Assembly: GCF_016862375.1 (NCBI RefSeq)
Contig: NZ_BOMV01000079.1
Location: forward strand, 1-40,142
Origin: Paractinoplanes rishiriensis
Lineage (GTDB): Bacteria > Actinomycetota > Actinomycetes > Mycobacteriales > Micromonosporaceae
Direction: 5' to 3'
Length of the DNA stretch: 40,142 nucleotides
Positions 16,136 through 23,994 of the stretch are shown here, one piece after another. The translations under genes and the position numbers were made by a program. Under the pieces are notes generated by a model. The model was not told the origin of the DNA. It worked only from the letters and a program-made list of their open reading frames with translations, and made no database searches. Numbering within the stretch: the first letter of the stretch is position 1; every line of letters starts with the position of its first letter.

Positions 16136-16885
16136 ATGGGGTGGGAGGCACTCGGGCAGTGGGGTGCGGACGTCGCTCGCGTCGAGCCGCTCGCCGGTGG
16201 CGTTGCCAACGACGTGTGGCACGTGCGGGTCGGCGGGCGTCTCGCCGTCGGTCGCCTCGGCGGCCGGAGCGACGCTGATCTCGCTTGGGAGACCGGGCTC
16301 CTTCGATACCTCGACCGGGCGGGTTTGGCCGTGCCGGTCCCGATCCCGGCCGTGGACGGCCGGCTGTTCGCCGATGGCCTGGTGGTGATGACCTACCTGG
16401 AGGGCGAACCGCCCGAGACGCCGGCCGACTGGCGGCGTGTGGCCGGCGCGCTCCGTGAGCTGCATCGGTTGACGCGGGGCTGGCCGCAGCGCCCGGGATG
16501 GCGGTCGTCGACCGACCTGCTGCGGGTCGAGACCGGAACAAAGATCGACCTCGGCGCCATGCCTCCTGAGGGGGTTGCTCGATGCCGGGCGGCGTGGGCG
16601 CGGCTCGCCGGACGGCAGACCTGCGTCGTTCACGGCGACCCCAACCGCGGCAACGTGCGGATGACCGCGGACCGGGTCGGTCTGATCGACTGGGACGAGG
16701 CGCACGTCGACGTGCCCGACCTCGACCTGGTGCTGCCGGGCAACGCCGCCGGCCTCGATGACGGCGGGTTCGACATCGCCGCTCAGGCGTCGGCCGCGTG
16801 GGAGGCCGCTGTCTGCTGGGACGACGACTATTCGGTCAAGCGGCTCGCTGAAGTCCGAGCGGTCCGGAAGGCGTACGGGCAATGA
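16136..16885 (+). CDS. aminoglycoside phosphotransferase-family kinase (APH/choline kinase-like)
   Basis: A 249-residue small-molecule kinase-like protein. The catalytic loop VVHGDPNRGNVRM has the HGD triad at 166-168, and the metal-binding segment is IDWDEAHVD (184 onward). The nucleotide-binding N-lobe is recognisable (AGGVANDVWHVRVGG), but the usual ATP-contact lysine position reads AVGRLGG, so activity is not certain. Substrate cannot be inferred; these enzymes phosphorylate aminoglycosides, homoserine, sugars and others. The stop codon overlaps the PIG-L start. The last part of the gene is repeated about 4 kb downstream at the end of the STAND gene, so its C-terminal RAVRKAYG tail occurs twice in the window. 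Confidence 0.8.
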   Translation: MGWEALGQWGADVARVEPLAGGVANDVWHVRVGGRLAVGRLGGRSDADLAWETGLLRYLDRAGLAVPVPIPAVDGRLFADGLVVMTYLEGEPPETPADWRRVAGALRELHRLTRGWPQRPGWRSSTDLLRVETGTKIDLGAMPPEGVARCRAAWARLAGRQTCVVHGDPNRGNVRMTADRVGLIDWDEAHVDVPDLDLVLPGNAAGLDDGGFDIAAQASAAWEAAVCWDDDYSVKRLAEVRAVRKAYGQ

Positions 16886-16993
16886 TGGCTGGCATGACTC
16901 TGCCTGCCCTTCCCGAGGAAACCTTCCAGCGGGTGCTCTGCGTCGTGGCGCACCCGGACGACATGGAGTACGGCACGTCCGCGGCCGTCGCCC
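16855..16993 (+). repeat. direct repeat copy 1 (phosphotransferase end / PIG-L start)
   Basis: This 139-base segment recurs at 20919-21057, offset by exactly 4064 bases, with two compensating single-base indels and roughly nine in ten bases identical. The stretch 16923-16976 (54 bases) is identical in both. This copy is intact within two working genes. Confidence 0.95.
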
Positions 16994-17670
16994 GGTGGAC
17001 CGCGCGCGGCATCGAGGTCGGTTATCTGCTGCTCACCCGGGGCGAGGCCGGCATGCCGAACCCGCCCGAGGAAACGGCGCGCCTGCGCGTGGCGGAGCAG
17101 CAGGCCGCCTGCGCCGTCGTCGGCGTCGAGCACCTGACCGTCCTGGAACACCCGGACGGTGTGCTCGTCTACGGCCTCGACCTGCGCCGGGACATCTGCC
17201 GGGAGATCCGCCGGTTCAAGCCCGACGTCGTGCTCGGGTCCGGCTACCAGATCGAGACGCCGTTCGGCTTCGACCAGGCCGACCACCGCGCGGCCGCGCT
17301 CGCCACCCTCGACGCGGTGCGCGACGCGGGCAACCGGTGGGTCTTCCCGGAGCAGGTCGACGACGGGGGCCTCGAACCGCACTCGGTGCGCTGGCTCATC
17401 ATCCCGGGGCTCGCCGGGTCCGGCGCCACCCACGGCGTCGACGTCACCGGCGAGCCGCTGCGCCGCGGCGTCGCCTCGCTCGAAGCGCACGCCGCCTACC
17501 TCGCCGCGCTGCCGGGCCACCCGGCTCCCGCCGACTTCATCCCGATGTTCGCCGCGATGGGCGGCAAAGCCATGGGCGTCGAGCACGCCGTCCTGTTCCG
17601 CGCCCATGACCTGCAGGCACCACCCGACCTCTTCACCGACGCGACGCGAGATGCGCCCAGGTCTGGGTGA
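16882..17670 (+). CDS. PIG-L family deacetylase
   Basis: A 262-residue zinc-dependent N-deacetylase of the PIG-L/LmbE family, which in actinobacteria includes MshB and Mca of mycothiol metabolism. The signature AHPDD is at 23-27, and the third zinc ligand region is DQADHRAAA. The start is uncertain: ATG at 16882 overlaps the phosphotransferase stop (ATGA coupling), while the in-frame ATG at 16894 begins MTLPALPEE. The last eight or so residues (TRDAPRSG) read antisense through the end of the TrmO-like gene, a 38-base convergent overlap, and look like an extension past the natural end. Its first part is duplicated as a broken copy at 20946. Substrate unknown. Confidence 0.85.
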   Translation: MMAGMTLPALPEETFQRVLCVVAHPDDMEYGTSAAVARWTARGIEVGYLLLTRGEAGMPNPPEETARLRVAEQQAACAVVGVEHLTVLEHPDGVLVYGLDLRRDICREIRRFKPDVVLGSGYQIETPFGFDQADHRAAALATLDAVRDAGNRWVFPEQVDDGGLEPHSVRWLIIPGLAGSGATHGVDVTGEPLRRGVASLEAHAAYLAALPGHPAPADFIPMFAAMGGKAMGVEHAVLFRAHDLQAPPDLFTDATRDAPRSG

Positions 17671-18241
17671 ACCAGGGGTCGTCGGCGACCGCCTTCACGT
17701 CAATGACCGGGGTGCCGGAGACCGCGTCGAGGCCCGTTACGGTCAGTTCGCGACCTTGGACGGACTCGATGGCGCAGCAGGTCACTCCGATGCGGTTCGG
17801 TCTGCGCGGGCCGCGTCCGGCGAAGACGCCGACGGGCGGAAGGTCGCTGCGTCCACGATAGGGGCGTGGCTCCCGGTGATCGCCGTCCTCGGGGAACTGG
17901 GCGAAGAGGAACAGGACCTCGACGTGTGAGAAGCCCTCCAGGCCTTGGAGGCTCGCTTCGCCGAAGCGCTCGTCGATGGTGATCGTGCTGCGGACAGCAC
18001 CCCAGTTGTCAGTGTTCTGGATGTCCGTTCGCTCGTTGCGCACCGTACCTATCGACATGACCTCGAACCGGGACATGCCCAGGAGGCTAGTTCCGTCTCG
18101 CTCGTACCCGCTTTGCTCCCGCGAGGTGCCGGTATTCCCACGAATCCGCCGGCCGACGGCAATCCCGAGCCGTACCAGCGAAATCGTCGTCGGCAACCAA
18201 TGCTCTAGGGTATCGACGCACTCGCTCATCACGAATCTCAT
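17633..18241 (-). CDS. TrmO-like (TsaA/YaeB family) tRNA methyltransferase with N-terminal extension
   Basis: Family homology starts at the ATG at 18076: MSRFEVMSIGTVRNERTD, then the diagnostic RPNRIGVTCCAIESVQ and LDAVSGTPVIDVKAV. TrmO methylates N6 of threonylcarbamoyl-adenosine 37 in some tRNAs. However, the best ribosome site in the area, AAAGGAGA, serves an in-frame ATG at 18241, which would add 55 residues (MRFVMSECVDTLEHWLPTTI and onward) not seen in the family. I therefore report the longer form with 18076 as the alternative. The C-terminus ends in WFTQTWAHLASRR, a tail not typical of TrmO but shared with the methyltransferase encoded at 25286-26044. The gene diverges from the STAND gene and overlaps the PIG-L 3' end by 38 bases. 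Confidence 0.65.
   Translation of the reverse strand: MRFVMSECVDTLEHWLPTTISLVRLGIAVGRRIRGNTGTSREQSGYERDGTSLLGMSRFEVMSIGTVRNERTDIQNTDNWGAVRSTITIDERFGEASLQGLEGFSHVEVLFLFAQFPEDGDHREPRPYRGRSDLPPVGVFAGRGPRRPNRIGVTCCAIESVQGRELTVTGLDAVSGTPVIDVKAVADDPWFTQTWAHLASRR
17648..17674 (-). repeat. shared C-terminal-tail coding segment, copy 1
   Basis: Codes for WFTQTWAHL in the TrmO-like protein. 22 of 27 bases match 25304-25330 and all five differences are at codon third positions. Confidence 0.5.
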
Positions 18242-18270
18242 CGGTGTTCTCCTTTACCTGTCGTGATGGG

Positions 18271-20949
18271 ATGAGCGTCGCCGACAAGGTGTCCAGCGTG
18301 GTCCAGCGCTGGACGCAGGACCATGCCGGACTGTGGAGGGTTATGCCTGCCGATGCGCAACGCGACGAGTTCCGGGCATGCCTCCGCGAGTTGCACACCC
18401 GTGCCGGTCGTCCGAGCGTGGATGCGATCAAGGCGGTGACCGACACGGCTGGGTTCACGGTCGGCAGGTCGACGATCGCGGCGGCTCTTTCGGTCAACGG
18501 CAGCGGCGGCCTCAAGTGGCCGACGGTGGAAGCGGTGCTGGTCGGACTTCGCAGTCTCGCCAGGGCCAAACTGGATCCGTGGGAGACCGAGGCATCGGAG
18601 TGGCGGCCGCGATTCGACGCCGCCTTCGGCACCGAACGGTCCAGGAGCGGTCGCCCGAAAACCGACGACGTCGCGTTCGTACTGGGCCCCTTGCCGATGG
18701 AGGCGGCGCATTACCAGCCACGCCGTGAACTGGCCGGCCGGATCCACGAGTCGAAGGCCACCACCTGCGTGTTGTCGGGTTTGGGTGGGGTTGGCAAAAC
18801 CCAGCTGACTGCCAGATACGCACGAGACCGGGCCGCCAAGGGTGATCTGGTGGTCTGGGTGGACGCCTCCTCCGTTGAGGCGATCGAGTCGCGTCTCGCC
18901 GACGCCGGAGCTGAGTACGCCGACGCCGACCCGGCCCGGCCGGCCCAAGCCGCCGACCGTTTCCTGGCCTGGTTGGCGGGCACGCCACAGCCGTGGCTGA
19001 TCGTGTTGGACGCACTCCCCGACGTCGGGGTCCTCGGCCGGCGGCGACCCCCGGCAGACGTCGCCACCGGACGGACCCTGATCACCACCCGCCGGCGCGA
19101 CACGGCCCTGCTGGGTGGCAATGGCGCGTTCGTCGACATCCGCGAGTTCCCGCCTGGCCACGCCGAGGACTACCTACGGGACGCTTTGCGCGCACACCTG
19201 GCCGACGACGTCACCGGGGTCGCCGCGGACCTGGGCTTCCTACCCTTGGCGTTGGGCCAGGCTGCCGCGTTCATGAACGACCTGAAGGTGCCGTGCAGCG
19301 GTTACCGGCAACGCTTCGCCGACCGGCGCAAACGCCTTCCGGAGCTGTTGCCCGGTACGAGCGCGCTGCCGGACGGATATCAGCAGACGGTGGCCGTCAC
19401 CTGGTCGCTGTCGATCGAGGCGGCCGACCGGGAACCACCGGTCGGGCTGGCCCGTCCGCTGTTGAGGCTGAGCGCTGTCCTGGACCCGGGCGGTATCCCG
19501 GACCAGGTGTTCTATTCCGACGCCGCCCGCAACTGGCTGGGTTACGAACGCACGCACGATCATGGGGACCTACCGGCCGGCCTCGACCCCGACACGGTGC
19601 ACGACGGTCTGCAGAGACTGCACCTTTTCAACCTCGCCAGCTACGAGGCGGGGCTGGTCCGCGTACACAACCTCGTCCAGCGAGCGGTTCAGGACCAGTG
19701 CCCGGTCGCCGAGCTGGGTGAGGTGGCGTGGGCAGCCGCGGATGCGCTGCTGGCCGCCTGGCTCGCGGCCGGCGGTTCACCCGAGCGGGTGGAACGCCTC
19801 CGGGCGAACACCCGGGTGCTGGCGGGCGGCCACATCGACGATCTGTGGCTCGTGCATGGGCCGCACCCCGTGCTGATCGGGTACGGCATGAACCTCGGCC
19901 AGGCCGGCCAGGTTCGGGCCGCGATCAGTCATTTCGAGCGGCTGACCGAGATCGCCGAGCAACGCCTCGGCCGCGAGCACGATTCGACCCGGGGGTTGCG
20001 GGGCCAGCTCGGAGCCTGGCAGACGCACGCGGGCGATATGTCGAGCATTGACCTTCTCCTGCAGGTGGTCGCGGAGAAAACGCGCGACCATGGCCGTGAT
20101 CACCCCAACACGCTGTACACGCGACACAACCTGGCGATGGCCTACCTGCAGGCCGGAGCCTATGAGCAGGCATTGTCCGAGATGGAGCAGGTGCTGGTCG
20201 CGCGCCGCCGGATCAGGATGTACGGACCCGACCACCCGTTGACGCTGACTACCTGGCACAACTATGCCCTGATCCAAGGCGAGAGCGGCGATGCGACGGG
20301 AGCCGCCTCGGAATTCGCAACGATCGTGGCCGAGACCGTTCGCGTGCTGGGCAGCAAGCATCACGACACGCTCAGTGCCCAGCACGAGCATGCTCGCTGG
20401 CTGAACATGAGCGGCGACCACACCACCGCGAAGGCCGTGTACGAATCCGTGGTCACTGCCCGCCTCGATCTGCTGGGGCCGGCGAATCCGGACACGTTGC
20501 TCAGCCAGGAGGGCCTGGCCTTCGCCCTCAAGGGCCTCGGCGACGAGGAGGCAGCCAAGGTCATCCTCGACGAGGTACGCGCTCATCAGGCGCGCGTCCT
20601 CGACGCGGACAACCCGGACCTGCTCATGAGCCTGATCTACGAGGCCATCGAACGCCTGGACGCCGGCGATCCCGACGCCCTGGACGACCTCGTACTGCGG
20701 TTCGAGAATCTCGTCCGGGCGGTCGGCGGGGGCCATCGACACGTGCTCACCACCGCGCAGGACGTCGCCTTCTACCGGGAGCAGGCCGGAGAGCGCGACC
20801 TGAATCCCATGATCGTACTGATCGAGGGCCTGCTCAAGGTGCTCCCGGCCGACGACCCGCTGCGCGAGTACTACGGGAGAATTCTGGACGACCGTCAGGA
20901 CGGAACCCCACCCGAAGGCCGAGCGGTTCGGAAGGCGTACGGGGAATGA
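18271..20949 (+). CDS. STAND NTPase: HTH - NB-ARC - TPR protein
   Basis: An 892-residue signal-transduction ATPase. Residues about 33-95 look like a small helix-turn-helix region (GRSTIAAALS, KWPTVEAVLVGL). The NB-ARC module has Walker A GLGGVGKTQ (170-178), Walker B LIVLD (243-247), the sensor-type GRTLITTRR (267-275) and a GLPL-like GFLPLAL (322-328). From about 530 on there are kinesin-light-chain-type tetratricopeptide repeats with the DHPNTLYTRHNLA and HPLTLTTWHNYA pattern. Such proteins act as inflammasome-like sensors or regulators in bacterial conflict systems. No enzymatic effector domain is visible, so an effector encoded in trans is plausible; a caspase fusion lies convergent downstream. 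The last nine residues (RAVRKAYGE) come from a duplicated phosphotransferase end, so the original C-terminus has been replaced or extended. Start 18271 lacks a ribosome site; 18244 is an alternative. Confidence 0.8.
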   Translation: MSVADKVSSVVQRWTQDHAGLWRVMPADAQRDEFRACLRELHTRAGRPSVDAIKAVTDTAGFTVGRSTIAAALSVNGSGGLKWPTVEAVLVGLRSLARAKLDPWETEASEWRPRFDAAFGTERSRSGRPKTDDVAFVLGPLPMEAAHYQPRRELAGRIHESKATTCVLSGLGGVGKTQLTARYARDRAAKGDLVVWVDASSVEAIESRLADAGAEYADADPARPAQAADRFLAWLAGTPQPWLIVLDALPDVGVLGRRRPPADVATGRTLITTRRRDTALLGGNGAFVDIREFPPGHAEDYLRDALRAHLADDVTGVAADLGFLPLALGQAAAFMNDLKVPCSGYRQRFADRRKRLPELLPGTSALPDGYQQTVAVTWSLSIEAADREPPVGLARPLLRLSAVLDPGGIPDQVFYSDAARNWLGYERTHDHGDLPAGLDPDTVHDGLQRLHLFNLASYEAGLVRVHNLVQRAVQDQCPVAELGEVAWAAADALLAAWLAAGGSPERVERLRANTRVLAGGHIDDLWLVHGPHPVLIGYGMNLGQAGQVRAAISHFERLTEIAEQRLGREHDSTRGLRGQLGAWQTHAGDMSSIDLLLQVVAEKTRDHGRDHPNTLYTRHNLAMAYLQAGAYEQALSEMEQVLVARRRIRMYGPDHPLTLTTWHNYALIQGESGDATGAASEFATIVAETVRVLGSKHHDTLSAQHEHARWLNMSGDHTTAKAVYESVVTARLDLLGPANPDTLLSQEGLAFALKGLGDEEAAKVILDEVRAHQARVLDADNPDLLMSLIYEAIERLDAGDPDALDDLVLRFENLVRAVGGGHRHVLTTAQDVAFYREQAGERDLNPMIVLIEGLLKVLPADDPLREYYGRILDDRQDGTPPEGRAVRKAYGE

Positions 20950-21057
20950 AGAGCAGGCATGACTCTGCTTGCCTCCCCGAGGAAAACTTCCAGCGGGTGC
21001 TCTGCGTCGTGGCGCACCCGGACGACATGGAGTACGGCACCTCATCGGCCGTCTCCC
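20919..21057 (+). repeat. direct repeat copy 2, fused to the end of the STAND gene
   Basis: Second copy of 16855-16993. It supplies the last codons and stop of the STAND gene and then the start of a truncated PIG-L frame. Bases 20987-21040 are identical to 16923-16976. Together the copies bracket the PIG-L, TrmO-like and STAND genes. Confidence 0.95.
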
Positions 21058-21185
21058 GAGCCGCGGTCACGTCGCCGCCGCCCTCCAGCGTCGCAAAGAA
21101 CGCGGCCGTGCGTGTCAAATCCGAACTGATCGTCTTTTCGGCCGGCGACCGGGTTGTCGGTCAAATCGTGGAATCCGATATGTGA
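20946..21185 (+). pseudogene. truncated PIG-L deacetylase remnant
   Basis: A 79-codon frame starting at an ATG that overlaps the STAND stop codon just as the intact PIG-L overlaps the phosphotransferase. Residues from FQRVLCVVAHPDDMEYGTS match the intact PIG-L N-terminus, including the zinc motif, but the frame before it differs (two compensating indels) and similarity ends at about 21057. The remaining 40 or so codons are unrelated and stop at 21185. It lacks most of the deacetylase fold and cannot be functional as such. The stretch 21186-21266 before the caspase-GroEL stop codon holds nothing I recognise. Confidence 0.8.
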
Positions 21186-21266
21186 CCCGGCCGAAGATCG
21201 ACGGATGCACTCGATCGAATGAATAATGGCGGTCGCCACGCCACACCGGCGGCAGGCTGAAGCTGT

Positions 21267-23582
21267 TCAGGCGACCTTGAGGAACCGGATGGTCGCGTCT
21301 CTTGCGGTTTCCAGCGCACACCGCAATACGCCGGCCGCATCGTAGATGCCCGCCCCGAACAGGTCCGCCCGGGCGCCGGTCAGCACATCGATCTCCAGCC
21401 CCGGGGGTACGGGGGTGGCGATCCCCGCATTGGCGAGCAGCTGAACGTACGGCGCCTCGAGCGACTCCGCGACGATCCGCACGCCGCTACCCTCGTCGGT
21501 GTTCTGAATCGCCGCGGCGACCACGCCGGACAGCGCGCACAGAACCGTGCACCCTCCGGACAGGAGCCCTTCGTCGACGGCGACCTTGGTCGCACGGATC
21601 ATTCGCTCGAAGCGGCCCTTGCGCTCATCGAGTTCCGCCTCGGTGTCCGCCCCGACTTTGATCACTGCGACGCCGCCGGCCACCTTGGCGAGCCGCTCCA
21701 TCAGCTTTTCGCGGTCATAGTCGTTGTCAACGGCGTTGATCTCGGCACGGATCTGATCGACCCGGAACGTCATATCATCGGGCCGGCCGGCACCGTCGAT
21801 GATCGTCGTCTCCTCTTTCGTGACGACCACCTTGCGGGCCATGCCCAACTGCTCGAGGGTGATGTCCTGCCATGGGATATCCGCCTCCGACGTGATGAGC
21901 CGGGCCCCGGTCATAACAGCGATGTCTTCCAGAATGGCCTTGCGCCGGTCACCGAAGCCCGGCCCTCTGACGGCGACGGAAGTGAATGTTTCGCGCTGCT
22001 TGTTGACGACCAGCGTGGCCAGCGCCTCGCCGTCGACATCCTCGGCGATTATGAGAAGCGGTTTGCCCGACCCGAGGACCTTTTCCATGATGGGAAGCAG
22101 GTCCTTGACCCAGAGGATCTTGGCATTCACCAGCAGGATGTAGGGGTCGTCGAGAACTGCCTCCATGCGCTCCAGGTCGGTGATGAAGTGCCTGGAGATG
22201 TAGCCCTTTTCCCACCGTGTGCCCTCGGTGAGTTCCAGTTCGAGGCCGAAGGAGTTCATTTCCTCGACGGTGATGACACCGTCCTTGCCGACCTTGTCCA
22301 AAGCCTCGGCCAGAATCTCGCCGACCACAGGATCGCCTCCCGCTACCGACGCGAAGGCCGCGATCTGCTCCTTGGTCTCGACGTCCCGTGCCAACCGCGG
22401 CAACGCTTCGACCGCCAAGGTAACGCCGGCCTCGACCCCGCGCACCAGGGCCATCGGATGGGCTCCCACTCGTAGTGCGCCGGCCGCCCCGTCCATCATG
22501 GCCTGGGCCAGCACCACCGCCGTCGCGGTTCCGTCCCCCACCTGCCGGCGCATCTGGGTGATGATCTCGTCGGCGTAACCGGCACCGACCCCGTCCCGCG
22601 GATCCGCCGGCCGATACCGGGAAGTGAACGCACCGGCATTGTCCGTCTCGACGAAGGCGCCGTTCTCCCCTTCGACCAGAATGCGCCGTCCCAACGGCCC
22701 CAGCATCAGGCGGATCCGGTCCGCAGCGGCGCGCATGCCCCGGGCGACGATGACCTGGTTCCGGTTGTAGTGGCTGGGCCGGTTCGGCCGCACCGGTGCG
22801 ACCGCCGTGCCGGCAGTTTGCCGAGGCCCGGCGACACGGCCCGGATCAGCCGCCACGGCCGCCAGGTAGATGTTCAACTCCGCGTCGTTCGCGAAGAACC
22901 TCGGCGTCTGGTTGGGGTGTCTCCGCCTGACCCCCTCCTGCACGTAACGGAACAGTTCGTCGACACCGATCCGGCCGTCACCGTCGAGGTCCGCCGCGCC
23001 GCTGCCGAGCCCCTCGATCATGACGTCGGTGAATACCGAAGCATGCGGGGCGGCGTCGGTCACGCTGTCGCCCTCGTACGCGTACTCGTAGGCGTCCGAT
23101 GCGGCGAGCACCACGTAACCGCGACCCACCTGGCCGTCCAGCGCGGATTTCGGAGCGGCCTTGAAGCCCTCCGCGAAGGCGCCGCTGTAGCAGCAGTCGA
23201 GGATCAGCACCTTGGCACTGGCGGCGCACGCCTCCAGCTGTTCGTTGACGAAGGTGCGGGATACCGCGGTGCCCGCCGGCCGGAGGTGCCGGGAGTTGGT
23301 GCTGGCGAAGTACAGCCGATGCAACCCGTCCACCAGGCCGTGACACGAGAAGTACACGAGCACCAGGTCGTCCCTCATGCGCTCGGCAAGCAGCTCCTCG
23401 ATGGCCATCCGCACCTGATGGTCGGGCGAGTCACGGAGGACGGCGACCGAGGTGAACCCCCCGACTTCGGGGGCCTCGAGTATCGCCGCCAGCCGGTCCA
23501 CGTCCTGGTGCGGCGCCCGGAGCTGGTTGAGCGTCTGGTCCTCGTACTCCCCCGCCGCGATCAGCAATGCGAAACGGCCCAT
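21267..23582 (-). CDS. caspase-like protease fused to GroEL/HSP60 chaperonin
   Basis: A single uninterrupted 771-residue protein. Residues 1-245 are a peptidase C14 (caspase/metacaspase-like) domain: the catalytic His is His81 in YFSCHGL, and the Cys is Cys131 in LILDCCYSGAF. Residues 198-209 form a perfect EF-hand loop (D-x-D-x-D-G-x-I-x-x-x-E), suggesting calcium binding. A Pro/Ala/Arg linker (about 246-272) leads to a GroEL unit (273-771) with equatorial, intermediate and apical parts all present, e.g. LMLGPLGRR, GDGTATAVVLAQAM, GKPLLIIAEDVDGEALATLV and GPGFGDRRKAILEDIAVMTG. The GGM tail is absent. Asp52, Asp87 and Asp495 equivalents are kept (314, 350, 748), but the catalytic Asp398 equivalent is Arg660 and the GGG motif is GGC (676-678), so ATP turnover is probably impaired. 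It starts 3 bases after the EACC1-like gene, in one operon. Likely a regulated executioner protease using the chaperonin for assembly or sensing. Confidence 0.9.
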   Translation of the reverse strand: MGRFALLIAAGEYEDQTLNQLRAPHQDVDRLAAILEAPEVGGFTSVAVLRDSPDHQVRMAIEELLAERMRDDLVLVYFSCHGLVDGLHRLYFASTNSRHLRPAGTAVSRTFVNEQLEACAASAKVLILDCCYSGAFAEGFKAAPKSALDGQVGRGYVVLAASDAYEYAYEGDSVTDAAPHASVFTDVMIEGLGSGAADLDGDGRIGVDELFRYVQEGVRRRHPNQTPRFFANDAELNIYLAAVAADPGRVAGPRQTAGTAVAPVRPNRPSHYNRNQVIVARGMRAAADRIRLMLGPLGRRILVEGENGAFVETDNAGAFTSRYRPADPRDGVGAGYADEIITQMRRQVGDGTATAVVLAQAMMDGAAGALRVGAHPMALVRGVEAGVTLAVEALPRLARDVETKEQIAAFASVAGGDPVVGEILAEALDKVGKDGVITVEEMNSFGLELELTEGTRWEKGYISRHFITDLERMEAVLDDPYILLVNAKILWVKDLLPIMEKVLGSGKPLLIIAEDVDGEALATLVVNKQRETFTSVAVRGPGFGDRRKAILEDIAVMTGARLITSEADIPWQDITLEQLGMARKVVVTKEETTIIDGAGRPDDMTFRVDQIRAEINAVDNDYDREKLMERLAKVAGGVAVIKVGADTEAELDERKGRFERMIRATKVAVDEGLLSGGCTVLCALSGVVAAAIQNTDEGSGVRIVAESLEAPYVQLLANAGIATPVPPGLEIDVLTGARADLFGAGIYDAAGVLRCALETARDATIRFLKVA

Positions 23583-23585
23583 CGA

Positions 23586-23966
23586 CTACTTCCCATCAGG
23601 GTCGACGATTTTCGAACGATGCAGCCATGCGACAAGGGCCTCCTCGGATTCGCGGGAGGAACTGTCCACGACCAGTTTCCGGTCGCCGTCCGCAAGACTG
23701 ATTCGGCCGACCAGGCCGCGCCTGATCGCACCGGTCACCACCCGGCTGATCGAGCGGAACGCCTGGAGGGACCCGGCAGCGCCGATCGTCAGGGACCCCG
23801 GCTCGAGGTGACTTCCGCCCTTGCTGCCGTCCGGCGGGGTCCCGCCGCCGGGCACGACGGCGACACCCTCACGGACCAGTTCGCGCGCGATCGCGGTTGC
23901 CGCCCGGGCCGCCTCAGTCGTGCCGCCGTCCTGAACCGACAACGTGATCGTCTCGTCGGAAGTCAT
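23586..23966 (-). CDS. EACC1-like effector-associated small protein
   Basis: A 126-residue protein resembling the effector-associated constant component 1 family, small alpha/beta proteins encoded next to caspase or trypsin effectors in actinobacterial conflict systems. Matching features are the N-terminal strand ETITLSVQDGG, a helix rich in Ala/Arg, a loop with GSLTIGAAGSLQAFRSISRV (58-77), and the closing strands RISLADGDRKLVVDSSS followed by a helix EEALVAWL. The family link is from memory of its general pattern and needs a profile search. Start 23966 is chosen because an AAGGTGG element lies upstream; an upstream in-frame ATG at 24026 would overlap the membrane protein gene. The stop codon is 3 bases before the caspase-GroEL start, which argues for stoichiometric co-expression. 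Confidence 0.6.
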   Translation of the reverse strand: MTSDETITLSVQDGGTTEAARAATAIARELVREGVAVVPGGGTPPDGSKGGSHLEPGSLTIGAAGSLQAFRSISRVVTGAIRRGLVGRISLADGDRKLVVDSSSRESEEALVAWLHRSKIVDPDGK

Positions 23967-23994
23967 TCTCGGTCCACCTTCTCGCAACGGGGTT

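Noticed and set aside
18271..20949. STAND gene considered as an AfsR/SARP-type antibiotic regulator
   Set aside because: There is no SARP OmpR-like DNA-binding plus BTAD pair; the N-terminus is a short HTH-like region, and no biosynthetic cluster is nearby.
21267..22780. GroEL region considered as a separate gene next to the caspase gene
   Set aside because: There is no stop codon between the domains and no ribosome site with a start at the GroEL boundary; the linker reads through cleanly.
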